Shown here: positions 8,533-17,600 of the stretch, piece by piece
How the letters are laid out: each line of letters opens with the position of its first letter
How positions within the stretch are numbered: the stretch's first letter is position 1
Assembly: GCA_964510575.1 (NCBI GenBank)
Contig: CAZECN010000003.1
Span: forward strand, 55,246-119,245
DNA length: 64,000 nt
Direction: 5' to 3'
From: CALKYB01 sp964510575
Lineage (GTDB): Bacteria; Bdellovibrionota_C; UBA2361; SZUA-149; CALKYB01
Notes under the pieces: model-generated
What the model was told of the DNA's origin: nothing
The model's input: the letters and a program-made list of their open reading frames with translations, nothing else
Databases searched by the model: none
Program-made: the position numbers and the translations under genes

Positions 8533-9204
8533 ATGAGCACGAGGCTTTTGTACATCACCTACCCTTTTCCCCCAATTGCTGGAGGTGGCGTTTCGCGCCC
8601 CCTAAACTTCCTAAGTCATTTCTCAGAGTTTGATATCGAAGCATCTATCCTCAGCGTTGAACTAACTGAATCGGATAGAGCTAGACACAGCATAGACGAC
8701 AGTAGACTGGACACGCTAGACCCAAGCTTGAAAGTCTTTAGAAGCCCTACCCGCTTCCCATATAAAATCGTTGCTAAACTAAGGGAGCGTCTTCCTCAAA
8801 GGATTTTCAGCTACCTTAGCTTTCTAACTTTCCCCTTTATGAACTCACAGCAAGCCTGGTGGAGCATCAGCTCAATACCAAAAGCTATTCGAATCGTTAG
8901 AGAAGAACATATCCAAGTTGTTTTGACCTCCGCTTCGCCGCACTCAGTGATGCTAACAGGCTTGTTTGTAAAATTATTCACCAAAGCAAAGTGGATATGT
9001 GACCTGCGAGACCCTTACACCGACGGCTATCAGTGGCATTGGCCTGGAAAACTGCACTGGCTACTCAGCCGAGCGATAGAAAAAGTCTGTTTCTACCTTG
9101 CCGATCACTTAGTAGTGAATACCCCTGAGGTAAAAAAACTCTACCTCAGTCGCAACCTAAAGACTGAAGCCGAAATAGCGGTTGTTACCAACGGGATAGC
9201 GTGA
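8533..9204 (+). CDS. Glycosyltransferase family 4-like, N-terminal half of a frameshifted gene
   Basis: A 223-residue product resembles the N-terminal Rossmann domain of GT4 glycosyltransferases. It has LYITYPFPPIAGGGVSRPL with the acceptor-side glycine loop, VLTSASPHS, and WICDLRDPYTDGY, typical just before the interdomain linker. It ends VVTNGIA then TGA at 9202-9204, where intact relatives continue NGID/NGF into the second domain. The donor-binding half follows at once in the next frame (9206-9874). Either a real frameshift or a sequencing error near 9199-9201 has split the gene. No flanking sugar-pathway genes suggest a substrate. Confidence 0.7.
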   Translation: MSTRLLYITYPFPPIAGGGVSRPLNFLSHFSEFDIEASILSVELTESDRARHSIDDSRLDTLDPSLKVFRSPTRFPYKIVAKLRERLPQRIFSYLSFLTFPFMNSQQAWWSISSIPKAIRIVREEHIQVVLTSASPHSVMLTGLFVKLFTKAKWICDLRDPYTDGYQWHWPGKLHWLLSRAIEKVCFYLADHLVVNTPEVKKLYLSRNLKTEAEIAVVTNGIA

Positions 9205-9205
9205 G

Positions 9206-9874
9206 ATGTCCGCTTCTAAACTAACCATAGCTTACGCAGGACTTTTAGCTGATATTGAAAGCTGTAGAGAAAGGCCGGTTGAGAGCTTTCCATTGTCTTG
9301 GCTACGAAACTTTCGTAATCAGAACATCCGAGCTGAAACGAGAAGCGGAAAGTTTTTGATTGAAGCCATAAAACTGCTTTCAGAAAAACGTCCTACATTA
9401 TCCAAAGAACTTACAATTGAACTTTGGGGAAAAATAGCCGAGGGCAATAAAAACCTAGTAAAAGAGTATAATCTCGAAAAAATAATCGAGATATCAGACA
9501 AACTCCCTCATAATGAATCAAGAGATAAGCTATCCAAAGCTGACCTTTTATTTTTACCCCTTGAATCTGAAAAATATGGGCAAAGGCCCTTAAATATCCC
9601 TGGTAAGCTTTACGACTACCTTGAATTCGAAAAGCCAATTCTCGCACTATGCGGAGAGTCAGACTGCAAAGACATTATAGAAAAGTCTGGACTAGGAATT
9701 TTAGCTGAACCAGACAATCCAAAAAATATCGCCAAGATTTTAGAAAGATTAATAAAGAATAAGAAAAATCTATCGGAAACTTACAAACCCAATAAAGATT
9801 GGATTAAGCAGAACTACTCGGCGCGTGCACTTACCAAGGAACTATCTACAATTGTAAAAAGGCTAGCAGAATAA
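9206..9874 (+). CDS. Glycosyltransferase family 4-like, C-terminal half of a frameshifted gene
   Basis: A 222-residue frame beginning MSASKLTIAYAG carries the second GT4 domain. It includes the TIAYAG strand, ADLLFLPLESE, and the nucleotide-sugar binding region IPGKLYDYLEFEKPILALCG followed by GLGILAEPDN. Between TIAYAG and FLIEAIKLL there is an insertion of about 25 residues (SCRERPVESF...) not usual in the family. The ATG at 9206 has no ribosome binding site, which supports translation as part of one ancestral protein with 8533-9204. It is more A+T-rich than the first half. It ends 1 bp before convergent greA. Confidence 0.65.
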   Translation: MSASKLTIAYAGLLADIESCRERPVESFPLSWLRNFRNQNIRAETRSGKFLIEAIKLLSEKRPTLSKELTIELWGKIAEGNKNLVKEYNLEKIIEISDKLPHNESRDKLSKADLLFLPLESEKYGQRPLNIPGKLYDYLEFEKPILALCGESDCKDIIEKSGLGILAEPDNPKNIAKILERLIKNKKNLSETYKPNKDWIKQNYSARALTKELSTIVKRLAE

Positions 9875-9875
9875 T

Positions 9876-10361
9876 CTAACTTGGCACTACAAAGGAGACT
9901 TCTCGAATCTCATACTCTTTTTTTCCGCCCGGCAAAGCTACAATAGCCATGTCATCAACCGACTTTCCAATTAAGCCTCTGGCAATTGGAGAAGCAAAGG
10001 AAATCATACCCTTCGCTGCATCAGCTTGCTCATCTCCTACGATAGTGAAAGTTTTCTCCTCTCCGGTATCAGCATCTTCAATCAACACCGTGGCTCCAAA
10101 AATAACTTTGTCACCAGAGAGCTTACTAATGTCTACGACCTGAGCAGTAGCAACTTTATTTTCTAGAAGTCTGATTCTAGCTTCAAGCATTCCCTGAGCT
10201 TCTTTCGCAGCATCATATTCTGCATTTTCTGAAAGGTCACCGTGAGCCCGCGCTATCTCAATAGCTTTAGAAGCTGCATGCCGCTCCACAGTCTTTAGTT
10301 GATAGAGCTCTTCAGTTAATTTTTCATGACTCTGAATAGTCATCGGAGTCTTGTCAGCCAT
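9876..10361 (-). CDS. greA: Transcript cleavage (elongation) factor GreA
   Basis: GreA rescues backtracked RNA polymerase by stimulating cleavage of the nascent RNA. The N-terminal coiled coil carries the acidic tip in the motif HGDLSENAEYDAAKE (Asp/Glu residues that enter the secondary channel). The C-terminal FKBP-like domain has SPIARGLIGKSVDD and ends with the usual GGKKEYEI strand. The start is ATG 10359-10361 (MADKTP): the longer frame to TTG 10373 would place its start inside the GGAGG ribosome binding site. About 161 residues, normal length. Confidence 0.96.
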   Translation of the reverse strand: MADKTPMTIQSHEKLTEELYQLKTVERHAASKAIEIARAHGDLSENAEYDAAKEAQGMLEARIRLLENKVATAQVVDISKLSGDKVIFGATVLIEDADTGEEKTFTIVGDEQADAAKGMISFASPIARGLIGKSVDDMAIVALPGGKKEYEIREVSFVVPS

Positions 10362-10862
10362 TTCAGCCTCCAAAGATTGTTTAACAATTCAATTATTCGG
10401 GAACCCTTATTATCTCAGAGCATTACTGGACTGGCAAGTTCAGGTTAAGCAATAAACTTTGCTAAAAAACTCCTAAAATCTACTGAATTAATTCTATGCT
10501 AAAGCTATTTTTAAGGACATAGCATCCTCTCCTCCCTCTTTAACGCCCCTGTTTTCGGCTAATTACTGGCTATTTGGGTGCATAATCAATAGCTGATATA
10601 CTGGCTAGGTATTAGTTTTTGATCCTCTGGCAGTACCACGTCTCCTTCATCCCCGTTACTACTGCTCGAGAAAAAGTCTAAATTGCAAGTAGGCAGGTTC
10701 CCTACTCCGTCGCTCTCTATCAAAAATAATTTACCTTGGTTCAGTAGAAAAATTTGTCCTAGGACCTTTCAGACTAAATACAATGCATTGAAGCTCTGAA
10801 CGGCCCTGGGTTGACCAAATATAGAGGTTAATTACAGGTATTTATTCCAAACGGAGAACTTC
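10362..10862. other. Gene-free 500-bp region between greA and the first PFK-like gene
   Basis: No credible ORF. It holds an inverted repeat ATGCTA (10496-10501)/TAGCAT (10520-10525) and a 9-bp direct repeat TACTGGCTA (10564-10572 and 10599-10607). A weak promoter-like pair for the plus-strand gene is TTGTCC (10754-10759) with TACAAT (10779-10784), a 19-nt spacer, longer than ideal. A GGAG ribosome binding site lies 6 nt before the ATG at 10863. The divergent greA promoter must also lie here, but I could not identify it. Confidence 0.3.
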
Positions 10863-11801
10863 ATGAAAATCATTATACTTCAAGACCGAGGCAAACGCGT
10901 TGGTCTGCAATCCGCAGTCTCTATTGCCAGAAACAAAGACTGGTTCACTGCTCCCATTGCTGACACTTTTGGGCCTTCAGCGGCATTGACTGAGATAGTG
11001 AATGAAAGTAGCCCATTGGCATCCCAAACTGAAGCTCTAACACAAGTCCTCAGCGACGATAAAGACGTTATCTTTGTGGTATCCGGAGGCCAGCGCACTT
11101 CAGAAACTATGCACCTTTGGGCTAGAGATTATGGCGCAAAAGTTGTATTTGTTCAAAACAGTTGGGAATGGTCAGACGACGTCGATTCTTCAGCAAAGTT
11201 CGGGTTTACTTCATACGCCGAAACGCTGAATAGACTGTTGGGAGAAAATAAGCATACGGAAGTAATAATCCTCCCTGGCAAAGCCGCTACTTTAAAAACT
11301 GCTCTGGCAGCAAACAAAGGGGTCTTTGTTGGTGAAAACCTGCAAGATATTACAGAACATTTTGCAAGAAACGCAAAAACTTTGGCTGTAATTCCAGAGC
11401 ATATCCTTCTCATGCCAAACGAAAGAGATCGCTATCAACCTCTTTCAAGGTTGGATCTAACCTTGAGACTTTCAAAACAACTTGATATGGCCGAAAATCG
11501 GATTAACCGAATAACTGGAAACGATTTAAGAGAAGCCATGACTTTGTCCAGTGACGATAATTTTTATGCAAGTCGAGTGGCAGACATCGTGTTTGGATTG
11601 GTGCAATCTATTTACAATGCATCACCAGATGAAAGACAAAACTTCGAGGATCAGCAGTTGAAAGTTCCTGGACGAGTAGAGTGCACTACTAGGTACGAAA
11701 CTGGTGGGTATGTGTTTGATCTTAGCGGCCGAGCTGTCGAAGAAATGGATCAACTACGTCTTGACGTGAAAAGGCTTCGTGGAAACAACATAGCAGTGTA
11801 A
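10863..11801 (+). CDS. Diverged phosphofructokinase-fold paralogue lacking the catalytic signatures
   Basis: A 312-residue cytoplasmic protein with no close family I can name. It aligns along its length with the PFK-like protein at 13674-14558. DVIFVVSGGQRT (68-79) matches ESIFIIFGGDGS, and FGFTS (113-117) matches MGFDSG at the same position. LPGKAAT (137-143) matches VPGRDKR, and INRITGNDLRE (214-224) matches IRRITGPELEE with the same spacing. In place of GGDGS it has GGQRT, and in place of the T-x-Asp catalytic triplet it has NSWEW. So it is probably not an ATP-dependent kinase; a regulatory or partner subunit is a guess. A GGAG site supports the start and a strong terminator follows. Confidence 0.6.
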   Translation: MKIIILQDRGKRVGLQSAVSIARNKDWFTAPIADTFGPSAALTEIVNESSPLASQTEALTQVLSDDKDVIFVVSGGQRTSETMHLWARDYGAKVVFVQNSWEWSDDVDSSAKFGFTSYAETLNRLLGENKHTEVIILPGKAATLKTALAANKGVFVGENLQDITEHFARNAKTLAVIPEHILLMPNERDRYQPLSRLDLTLRLSKQLDMAENRINRITGNDLREAMTLSSDDNFYASRVADIVFGLVQSIYNASPDERQNFEDQQLKVPGRVECTTRYETGGYVFDLSGRAVEEMDQLRLDVKRLRGNNIAV

Positions 11802-11854
11802 GTCTAAGTGCCCTTGGCCATAGTAACCGCCTATGCACTCATGATAGACGACTC

Positions 11855-11910
11855 CCCGGATTGGTTTTTGACAACGTTCAATGGTCAATCCGGGTCCTTT
11901 TTAATTTTTT
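11855..11910 (+). terminator. Rho-independent terminator of the 10863 gene
   Basis: CCCGGATTG (11855-11863) and CAATCCGGG (11886-11894) form a perfect 9-bp stem with a 22-nt loop. It is followed by a T-rich tail (five T, AA, six T) from 11898. It lies 54 bp after the stop codon at 11801. It indicates that this gene is a separate transcription unit from the aldolase downstream. Confidence 0.85.
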
Positions 11911-12181
11911 GCCTAACCCCCCGAACTGAAAGATCTTATCAGAGTTAATCCGACTCGATTTCAAGAGATACGACAATTGAATAATAGTAACGGCATAAAC
12001 TTGAAAAAAATCCATTTCCGGCTAAAATACAGCTTTATTCGCAATTGGGTTCCTCTACCCACTAAAATCCTTTCTTTGAGTAGTGAAGATCTGATGTTTC
12101 TCCGCTGACCTACAGAGCTGCGTGCTTTGGCCAGTGGAGAACACTGATACACGAAGGTTTTTAGCCGATTTTAAAAATTAA

Positions 12182-12238
12182 CAGGCCGCTACAATTCAGA
12201 ATCTTTTGAATTGTCCAGGCCTGATTAATTTCTTAATC
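12182..12238 (+). promoter_or_regulatory. Structured 5' leader of the aldolase gene (two adjacent hairpins)
   Basis: CAGGCC (12182-12187) pairs with GGCCTG (12218-12223), and inside it ACAATTC (12191-12197) pairs with GAATTGT (12208-12214). The two stems are joined by a symmetric 3x3 internal loop and capped by a 10-nt loop. Directly next to it GATTAA/TTAATC (12223-12228, 12233-12238) makes a second hairpin. The ATG follows 38 nt later. There is no T-tract, so this is not a terminator; it looks like a folded leader that could regulate expression. I know no riboswitch class with this shape. Confidence 0.45.
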
Positions 12239-12275
12239 GGTCTGGTCTCAACTAGTTGAAACCAAGGAAACTCAA

Positions 12276-13247
12276 ATGACAGACCTAAACCAACAAGCAG
12301 CAGACAATGCTGCTAAAATCATGGCAGCGCCAACCTACGCAGGCGACGAAAGTGGTCCTCTAGACCGGCTGAAATTAGTGGGGCTCGATTACTCCGACCT
12401 CTCTCAGCCTGACTATAGAAAGCTGTTCATGCGTGGCTGTATGGAGGAAGACTCCGCTTATAATTCACTTATCCAAACGACGGACATTTTCGAATGGAGA
12501 AATGTCAAGACATGGGTTAGGCGACTCCTCGAAGCAGGTGTTTTAACCGGTGTGAAAAACGACGCTAAAGGCTTCGATGTAAGTAATCAGCATATTCTGA
12601 ACATGTCTGGCGACTTACTGGAGATGCACGCGAAAGCAGCTGAAATTGGAGCAGTTTTTACCAAAGCTCGTTATCCATTTACAGTCCAGGCTTCAGACGC
12701 CGCTCTTCAGAACGCTGCGCGCCAGCTCGCAATTTTCACGCGAATGTCACTGGATCAAGGACTGGTTCAATTTGTTGAACCGGAACTGGTTAGAGACAGT
12801 CTTGGCGGAAGCCATGGTATCGGCGAGTCTTACTCGATGATGGACAAAATGATTGGTTATCTTATGGAGGCGCTGGAAGAATGGGAGATCCCACCCGAGT
12901 GTGTCATATTGAAAACCAATATGATTGAACCCGGTGCCAATGACGAAGGCGACCCTGACCACATCGCTGAAAGAACCGTCACACTCTTTAAAAAATACAA
13001 AAGAAACTTTGCTGGGTTTAAACTGCTTAGCGGCGGTCAATCCACGGAACTGGCTCTAAGACGAGTAGAGGCTATCGTATCTCACTCCAAAGCTGAAGCT
13101 CCAGATATGGTTGGCAAAATCAGTACCTCATTCTCTCGAGCTGGAATGGGTGGTGTACTGGAAGCTTACGCCAGTAAAGGTAAAAAAGCCGCAATTGCTA
13201 AATTCGTAGAGAATTCGCTGGCTATTGAGAGAGCACTAGCTGCCTAA
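12276..13247 (+). CDS. Divergent class I fructose-bisphosphate aldolase
   Basis: Class I (Schiff-base) aldolases interconvert fructose 1,6-bisphosphate with DHAP and glyceraldehyde 3-phosphate. The 323-residue protein shows the family's active-site positions in order: GDES (23-26) with the conserved Asp, TGVKNDAKG (Lys94) and FTKAR (Lys130). Next come VEPEL (Glu168 and Glu170), ILKTNMIEPG (Lys213, the expected Schiff-base lysine), and LLSGGQS in the phosphate-binding loop. It is shorter than animal-type enzymes (about 360) and clearly divergent. AGGA lies 7 nt before the ATG. Flanking PFK-like genes support a role in the same hexose phosphate node. Confidence 0.85.
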   Translation: MTDLNQQAADNAAKIMAAPTYAGDESGPLDRLKLVGLDYSDLSQPDYRKLFMRGCMEEDSAYNSLIQTTDIFEWRNVKTWVRRLLEAGVLTGVKNDAKGFDVSNQHILNMSGDLLEMHAKAAEIGAVFTKARYPFTVQASDAALQNAARQLAIFTRMSLDQGLVQFVEPELVRDSLGGSHGIGESYSMMDKMIGYLMEALEEWEIPPECVILKTNMIEPGANDEGDPDHIAERTVTLFKKYKRNFAGFKLLSGGQSTELALRRVEAIVSHSKAEAPDMVGKISTSFSRAGMGGVLEAYASKGKKAAIAKFVENSLAIERALAA

Positions 13248-13279
13248 GGTCAAAGTCTAGGCGTTTTTTACAAGGGGAA

Positions 13280-13305
13280 AAACCAGTTCGCTTTTGAGCT
13301 GGTTT
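13280..13305 (+). terminator. Possible terminator hairpin after the aldolase gene
   Basis: AAACCAG (13280-13286) and CTGGTTT (13299-13305) make a perfect 7-bp stem with a 12-nt loop, 32 bp after the stop. The following TATTCCTT is only moderately T-rich. A second stem, ATTAGGA (13434-13440)/TCCTAAT (13448-13454), with a T-rich tail lies further on and could also terminate transcription. The rest of the 13248-13673 gap has no credible gene; the short palindrome CTACCGGTAG occurs near 13512-13521. Confidence 0.5.
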
Positions 13306-13673
13306 ATTCCTTAAGACTATTTGTATCAGTGTCCTCTTTTTTAGTAGCTTAGAGACGATCCTATCCCTTCCAGAGATCCTCTCGTTGCTAGTTAAGCAAC
13401 CGCTACCCAATCATTGTTGAATAGATTCAAACTATTAGGAACCCCTCTCCTAATCTTTATACTTTTCATGTATTTTGATAGAATTCGGCTTTGATATTTC
13501 TCATCATCGCTACCGGTAGACTTAAGTCCCGTGGTCTCGCAGAGACTCTTTTCTTTACTCCACAAAACAATAAATTTTTTAGTTTCTAAGCTCTCTGCAT
13601 GGCCTCGGGTCGACTTTGAAAAAGGTTAAACTGAGGGTTTTTTTTAAATATGGCATACCGGGAGGACCGAGCC

Positions 13674-14558
13674 ATGAGTAAACCAATAGTCTGGTGCATA
13701 TGCGCCCGAAGCAAACGAAGGGGCTGCTCTGAGTTTGTAGAGATGTTGAGAGACCATCCAGTTATTAGAGAACTAGGATACGAAGTGCTAGGACCGACGA
13801 CTAATCCTGGAAAAGTGGAAATCGACAGGGGAAGCCTTCTAAGAGAGGACAAGTTCTTAGAAGAAAAAGCTAAAAACCCAGAGAGCATTTTCATTATTTT
13901 TGGAGGAGATGGTAGCCGCAATGCACTCAAGTACTACGGCAAATTGGGAAATACCTGCCTAATCCAGACGACTCATGATTTTGGTGTTTCAAAAGATCTG
14001 GGAACTAGAATGGGATTTGATTCTGGGGTTTACGCTTTGGTTGACGCTCTAGAACCTTTCTTCATACCCAACCAACAAAGGATGGGAATTGTTCCAGGAC
14101 GAGACAAGCGAGGAGCGGCATGGCAAACGACTAAAATTCTTAAGTCCAGACTGCCAAACGCAAACTTGCGCTGTGTCAGTACCAAGTATGAGCTAACAAA
14201 AGCCCTAGAGGAAGGCTTTTCAGTCATTTGTAGTGAATCAATAGCTGAGTTCTATGGTCACGACATGAGCAAGTCAGTAACAAGCTTCGATCTCGTAAAG
14301 GCATTAACTGAGTATCGAGTTAATCTCCAACCTAAAGCAATTCGGAGAATCACTGGACCTGAGCTTGAGGAATTACCTTACACTCTAAGCGAATGGGAAC
14401 AAGAGCATGTACAAAAAGTTCTCGATACTTTCGCTAGAGTGATGCCTATGATCCATAAAGGCTACTTCGATGGCTTAGGCGACCACCGTCGTTTCGTCAT
14501 GCAATATGAGCCAAACGCTTGCTCTGTTAATCTAACAGAAATAGCTAATCGTCTTTAA
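13674..14558 (+). CDS. Divergent phosphofructokinase-family protein
   Basis: A 294-residue protein with PFK-fold signatures in order and spacing. IFGGDGS (75-81) matches the ATP/PPi-binding GGDGS loop. TTHDFG (99-104) matches the catalytic T-I-D-N-D segment, with Asp102 at the base position. MGFDSG (113-118) matches the GFDTA motif after the same interval. QRMGIVPGRDKRG (135-147) matches the QR..V..MGR..G substrate-binding strand. The N-terminal part is shorter than in PfkA and the C-terminal half is not obviously PFK, so substrate and phosphoryl donor are unknown. The start at 13674 rather than 13650 is fixed by GGGAGGA 7 nt upstream. The aldolase is immediately upstream. Confidence 0.65.
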   Translation: MSKPIVWCICARSKRRGCSEFVEMLRDHPVIRELGYEVLGPTTNPGKVEIDRGSLLREDKFLEEKAKNPESIFIIFGGDGSRNALKYYGKLGNTCLIQTTHDFGVSKDLGTRMGFDSGVYALVDALEPFFIPNQQRMGIVPGRDKRGAAWQTTKILKSRLPNANLRCVSTKYELTKALEEGFSVICSESIAEFYGHDMSKSVTSFDLVKALTEYRVNLQPKAIRRITGPELEELPYTLSEWEQEHVQKVLDTFARVMPMIHKGYFDGLGDHRRFVMQYEPNACSVNLTEIANRL

Positions 14559-14563
14559 GAGAT

Positions 14564-14617
14564 ATAGCTCGAGCCGATTTGCATCAGGTTTATTCAACCA
14601 AAGTCGGCTCGAGCTAT
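14564..14617. terminator. Long perfect inverted repeat between convergent genes, probable bidirectional terminator
   Basis: ATAGCTCGAGCCGA (14564-14577) and TCGGCTCGAGCTAT (14604-14617) are a perfect 14-bp stem with a 26-nt loop. It starts 5 bp after the stop of the plus-strand PFK-like gene and ends 28 bp before the carB stop. Flanking T-tracts are poor on both strands, so strength as a terminator is uncertain. Confidence 0.6.
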
Positions 14618-14645
14618 TCACCTTAACTAGTATTGCAAATACCAG

Positions 14646-17600
14646 CTAGGATTGCTGAAACAACTCTTGCTGAACGGTGCTAGACTCATCAATTGTTGCA
14701 ATGTATTCCTGAAGTGACTTAACGCCAAAGCCATCTCCTTTCTTAGCCGCCTCTATCGCCAATACGGCAGCTTCCGCAGCCGCGACAGTAGTGAACAAAG
14801 GAATATTAAGGGAAGTCGCTGTACTTCTAATCGACCTAGAATCAAGCAGCGGACCTGTTCCCTCAGGAGTATTGATAACCATCTCAATCTCTCCTGATTC
14901 TAAGGCGTCAACGATATGAGGAGATCCCTCTCTCACCTTGTTCACTTGCGTAGCTTCAATCCCCTGGCTGCTAAGAAACTTTAGCGTGCCCTCAGTTGCT
15001 ACAATCTCAAAGCCCAGCTCAGCAACTTTTTTAGCAGTCAGAATAGCGAGCTTTTTATCCGCATCCTTAATACTCAAAAAGACCTTACCCTTTAGCGGCA
15101 GCTCAACTCCAGTAGCTTTCTGGGCTCGAATAAAACCACCCTCAACAGAAGTATCTATTCCCATAACTTCACCAGTGGATCTCATCTCTGGCCCAAGCAT
15201 GGCATCAACCCCTCTAAACTTAACGAAAGGAAAGACGGATTCTTTAACTGCGACATAAGGAATTCCAGCAATACTAGCCTGATAGTCTTCAAAGCGTAAA
15301 AGCTGTCCGTAGACTCCAGACTCTGAAAGCTGCTTGAGACTTTCCCCAGCCATTACCCTAGCTCCAACTTTAGCCCAAGGAATACCAGTAATCTTAGAAA
15401 CAAAGGGAACACTTCTTGAGGCTCTTGGATTAACTTCGATTATATAAACCTCGGAGCCACCGACTACTGCAAACTGCACATTCATCAGTCCTTTTACTCC
15501 AACTTCCTTAGCTAGAGACTTTGCAGCACTTTCAATTTCACTGAGAACCTCTCTAGAAAGATTCTTTGAAGGAAGCATGAAAGAGCTATCACCTGAATGA
15601 ATCCCAGCTCGCTCAATATGCTCAACGATCCCCGCTACTATGACTCTCTCACCGTCGCAAACCGCATCCACGTCAACTTCAACAGCGTTATCTAGGAAGC
15701 GGTCCAACAAAACAGGTCTTTCATAAGAAACAGAAACTGACTCGTTAATATACTTCCTCAATTCTTCTTCATTATGAATGATTGCCATAGCTCGGCCACC
15801 TAGCACGAAACTTGGTCTAACCATCAGCGGATAATCAACTCGGTTGGCAACCTCTACAGCCTCTGCCTCATTACTAGCTACTCCACTCTCAGCTTGCTTT
15901 AAACCAAGTTTATCGAGCAGGTCTCTGAACTTTTCACGGTCCTCTGTAGCGTCAATTGCCTCCGGTGGAGTTCCTATCACCGGCACTCCCAGTTCCTTAA
16001 GCTTTGCAGAAAGTCTAAGTGGGGTTTGACCACCATATTGAATTATTACTCCGTCCGGCTTTTCACGAGCCACAACCTCAAGCACGTCCTCAAGAGTAAG
16101 TGGCTCGAAATACAATCTATCAGAAGTATCAAAATCAGTGGAAACAGTCTCAGGATTACAGTTAACCATAATCGTTTCGTACCCAGCCTCCTCCAATGAA
16201 AAGGCTGCATGCACACAACAATAATCAAACTCTATCCCCTGACCAATCCTGTTAGGACCGCCCCCAAGAATCATAATTTTCTTGTTATCAGTTGGAGGAG
16301 CATCTGACTGATTCTCATAGGTGCTGTAAAGGTAAGGAGTATCTGATTGAAACTCAGCCGCACATGTATCAACCTTCTTAAAGCCCGGTCTGATCTTTTC
16401 AGCGTGTCGCTTCTCGCGAACATCGTCTTCAGAACAATTCATTAGCCAGGCAAGTCTAGCATCACTAGCACCTAGCTGCTTAGCCTCGAGCAGGCTTGAC
16501 CCAGACACATCTCCAATTTTCTTACCTTTAAGAGATTTTTCCATGTCTACGATCATCTGCATTTGATCTAAAAACCAAATATCGTAACCTGACACTTTGT
16601 TTAAATCTTCAATAGACGCTCCCTGAGCCAAAGCAGAGGCAATTTGTAGAGGTCGAACCGGATTAAGATTCTTAATCTCTTTTAAAAGATCCTTAAGCTC
16701 CCCCTGCTCATTATACTCACCATCAAACAAGCCTGTCTTATCAACTTCAAGAGATCTATATGCTTTTTGATATGCCTCAGGAAAGGTTCTAGCTATTGCC
16801 ATTGCTTCTCCCACAGACTTCATCTGAGTTCCAAGAGTAGAATCAGCTCCTTCAAATTTTTCAAACGTAAAGCGTGGAATCTTTACAACAACATAGTCAA
16901 TGCTTGGCTCAAAGCTAGCAGGAGTCTTTTTGGTAATATCATTTGGAAGCTCGTCCAGCGTGTAGCCAACTGCAAGCTTCGCTGCAATTCTAGCTATAGG
17001 AAATCCGGTAGCCTTAGAAGCCAAAGCAGAACTACGAGAAACTCGAGGATTAAGCTCAATTACAATTTGTCGACCTGTCTTTGGACAAACTGCGAACTGA
17101 ACATTAGAGCCTCCAGTATCAACTCCAATCGCGTTCATGATTGCAATCGCACCATCTCTTAAGTCTTGATACTCTTTATCAGTTAGCGTCTGCACAGGAG
17201 CAACTGTAATGGAATCCCCTGTATGAGTTCCCATTGGGTCCAAGTTTTCAATCGAGCAGATAACAACTGCATTATCTGCTTTATCTCGCATGATCTCGAG
17301 CTCATACTCTTTCCAGCCAACAAGGGACTCTTCAATTAGAAGTTCACTAATTGGACTGCACTCAAAGCCCCAAGCCAGCTTTTCTTCAAGCTCTCCTTCA
17401 TTCTCGACAACTCCACCGCCACTGCCACCTAGGGTACGTGATGGTCTAAGTATAAGTGGGTAACCAATTTTTTCAGCAGCAGCCTTCCCTTCTTCCATGG
17501 TGTGACAGATTTCACTTTTAGCACTGTCCAGTCCCAGGGAACTAACTACTTCTTTAAAAGACTGGCGATCTTCGGCTTTGGTAATGGCGTCAATACCAGC

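Noticed and set aside
11961..12152. 63-codon minus-strand ORF in the aldolase upstream gap
   Set aside because: No ribosome binding site, unnatural composition (many Arg/Leu/Ser from a reverse frame), and it lies over regulatory sequence of the plus-strand gene.
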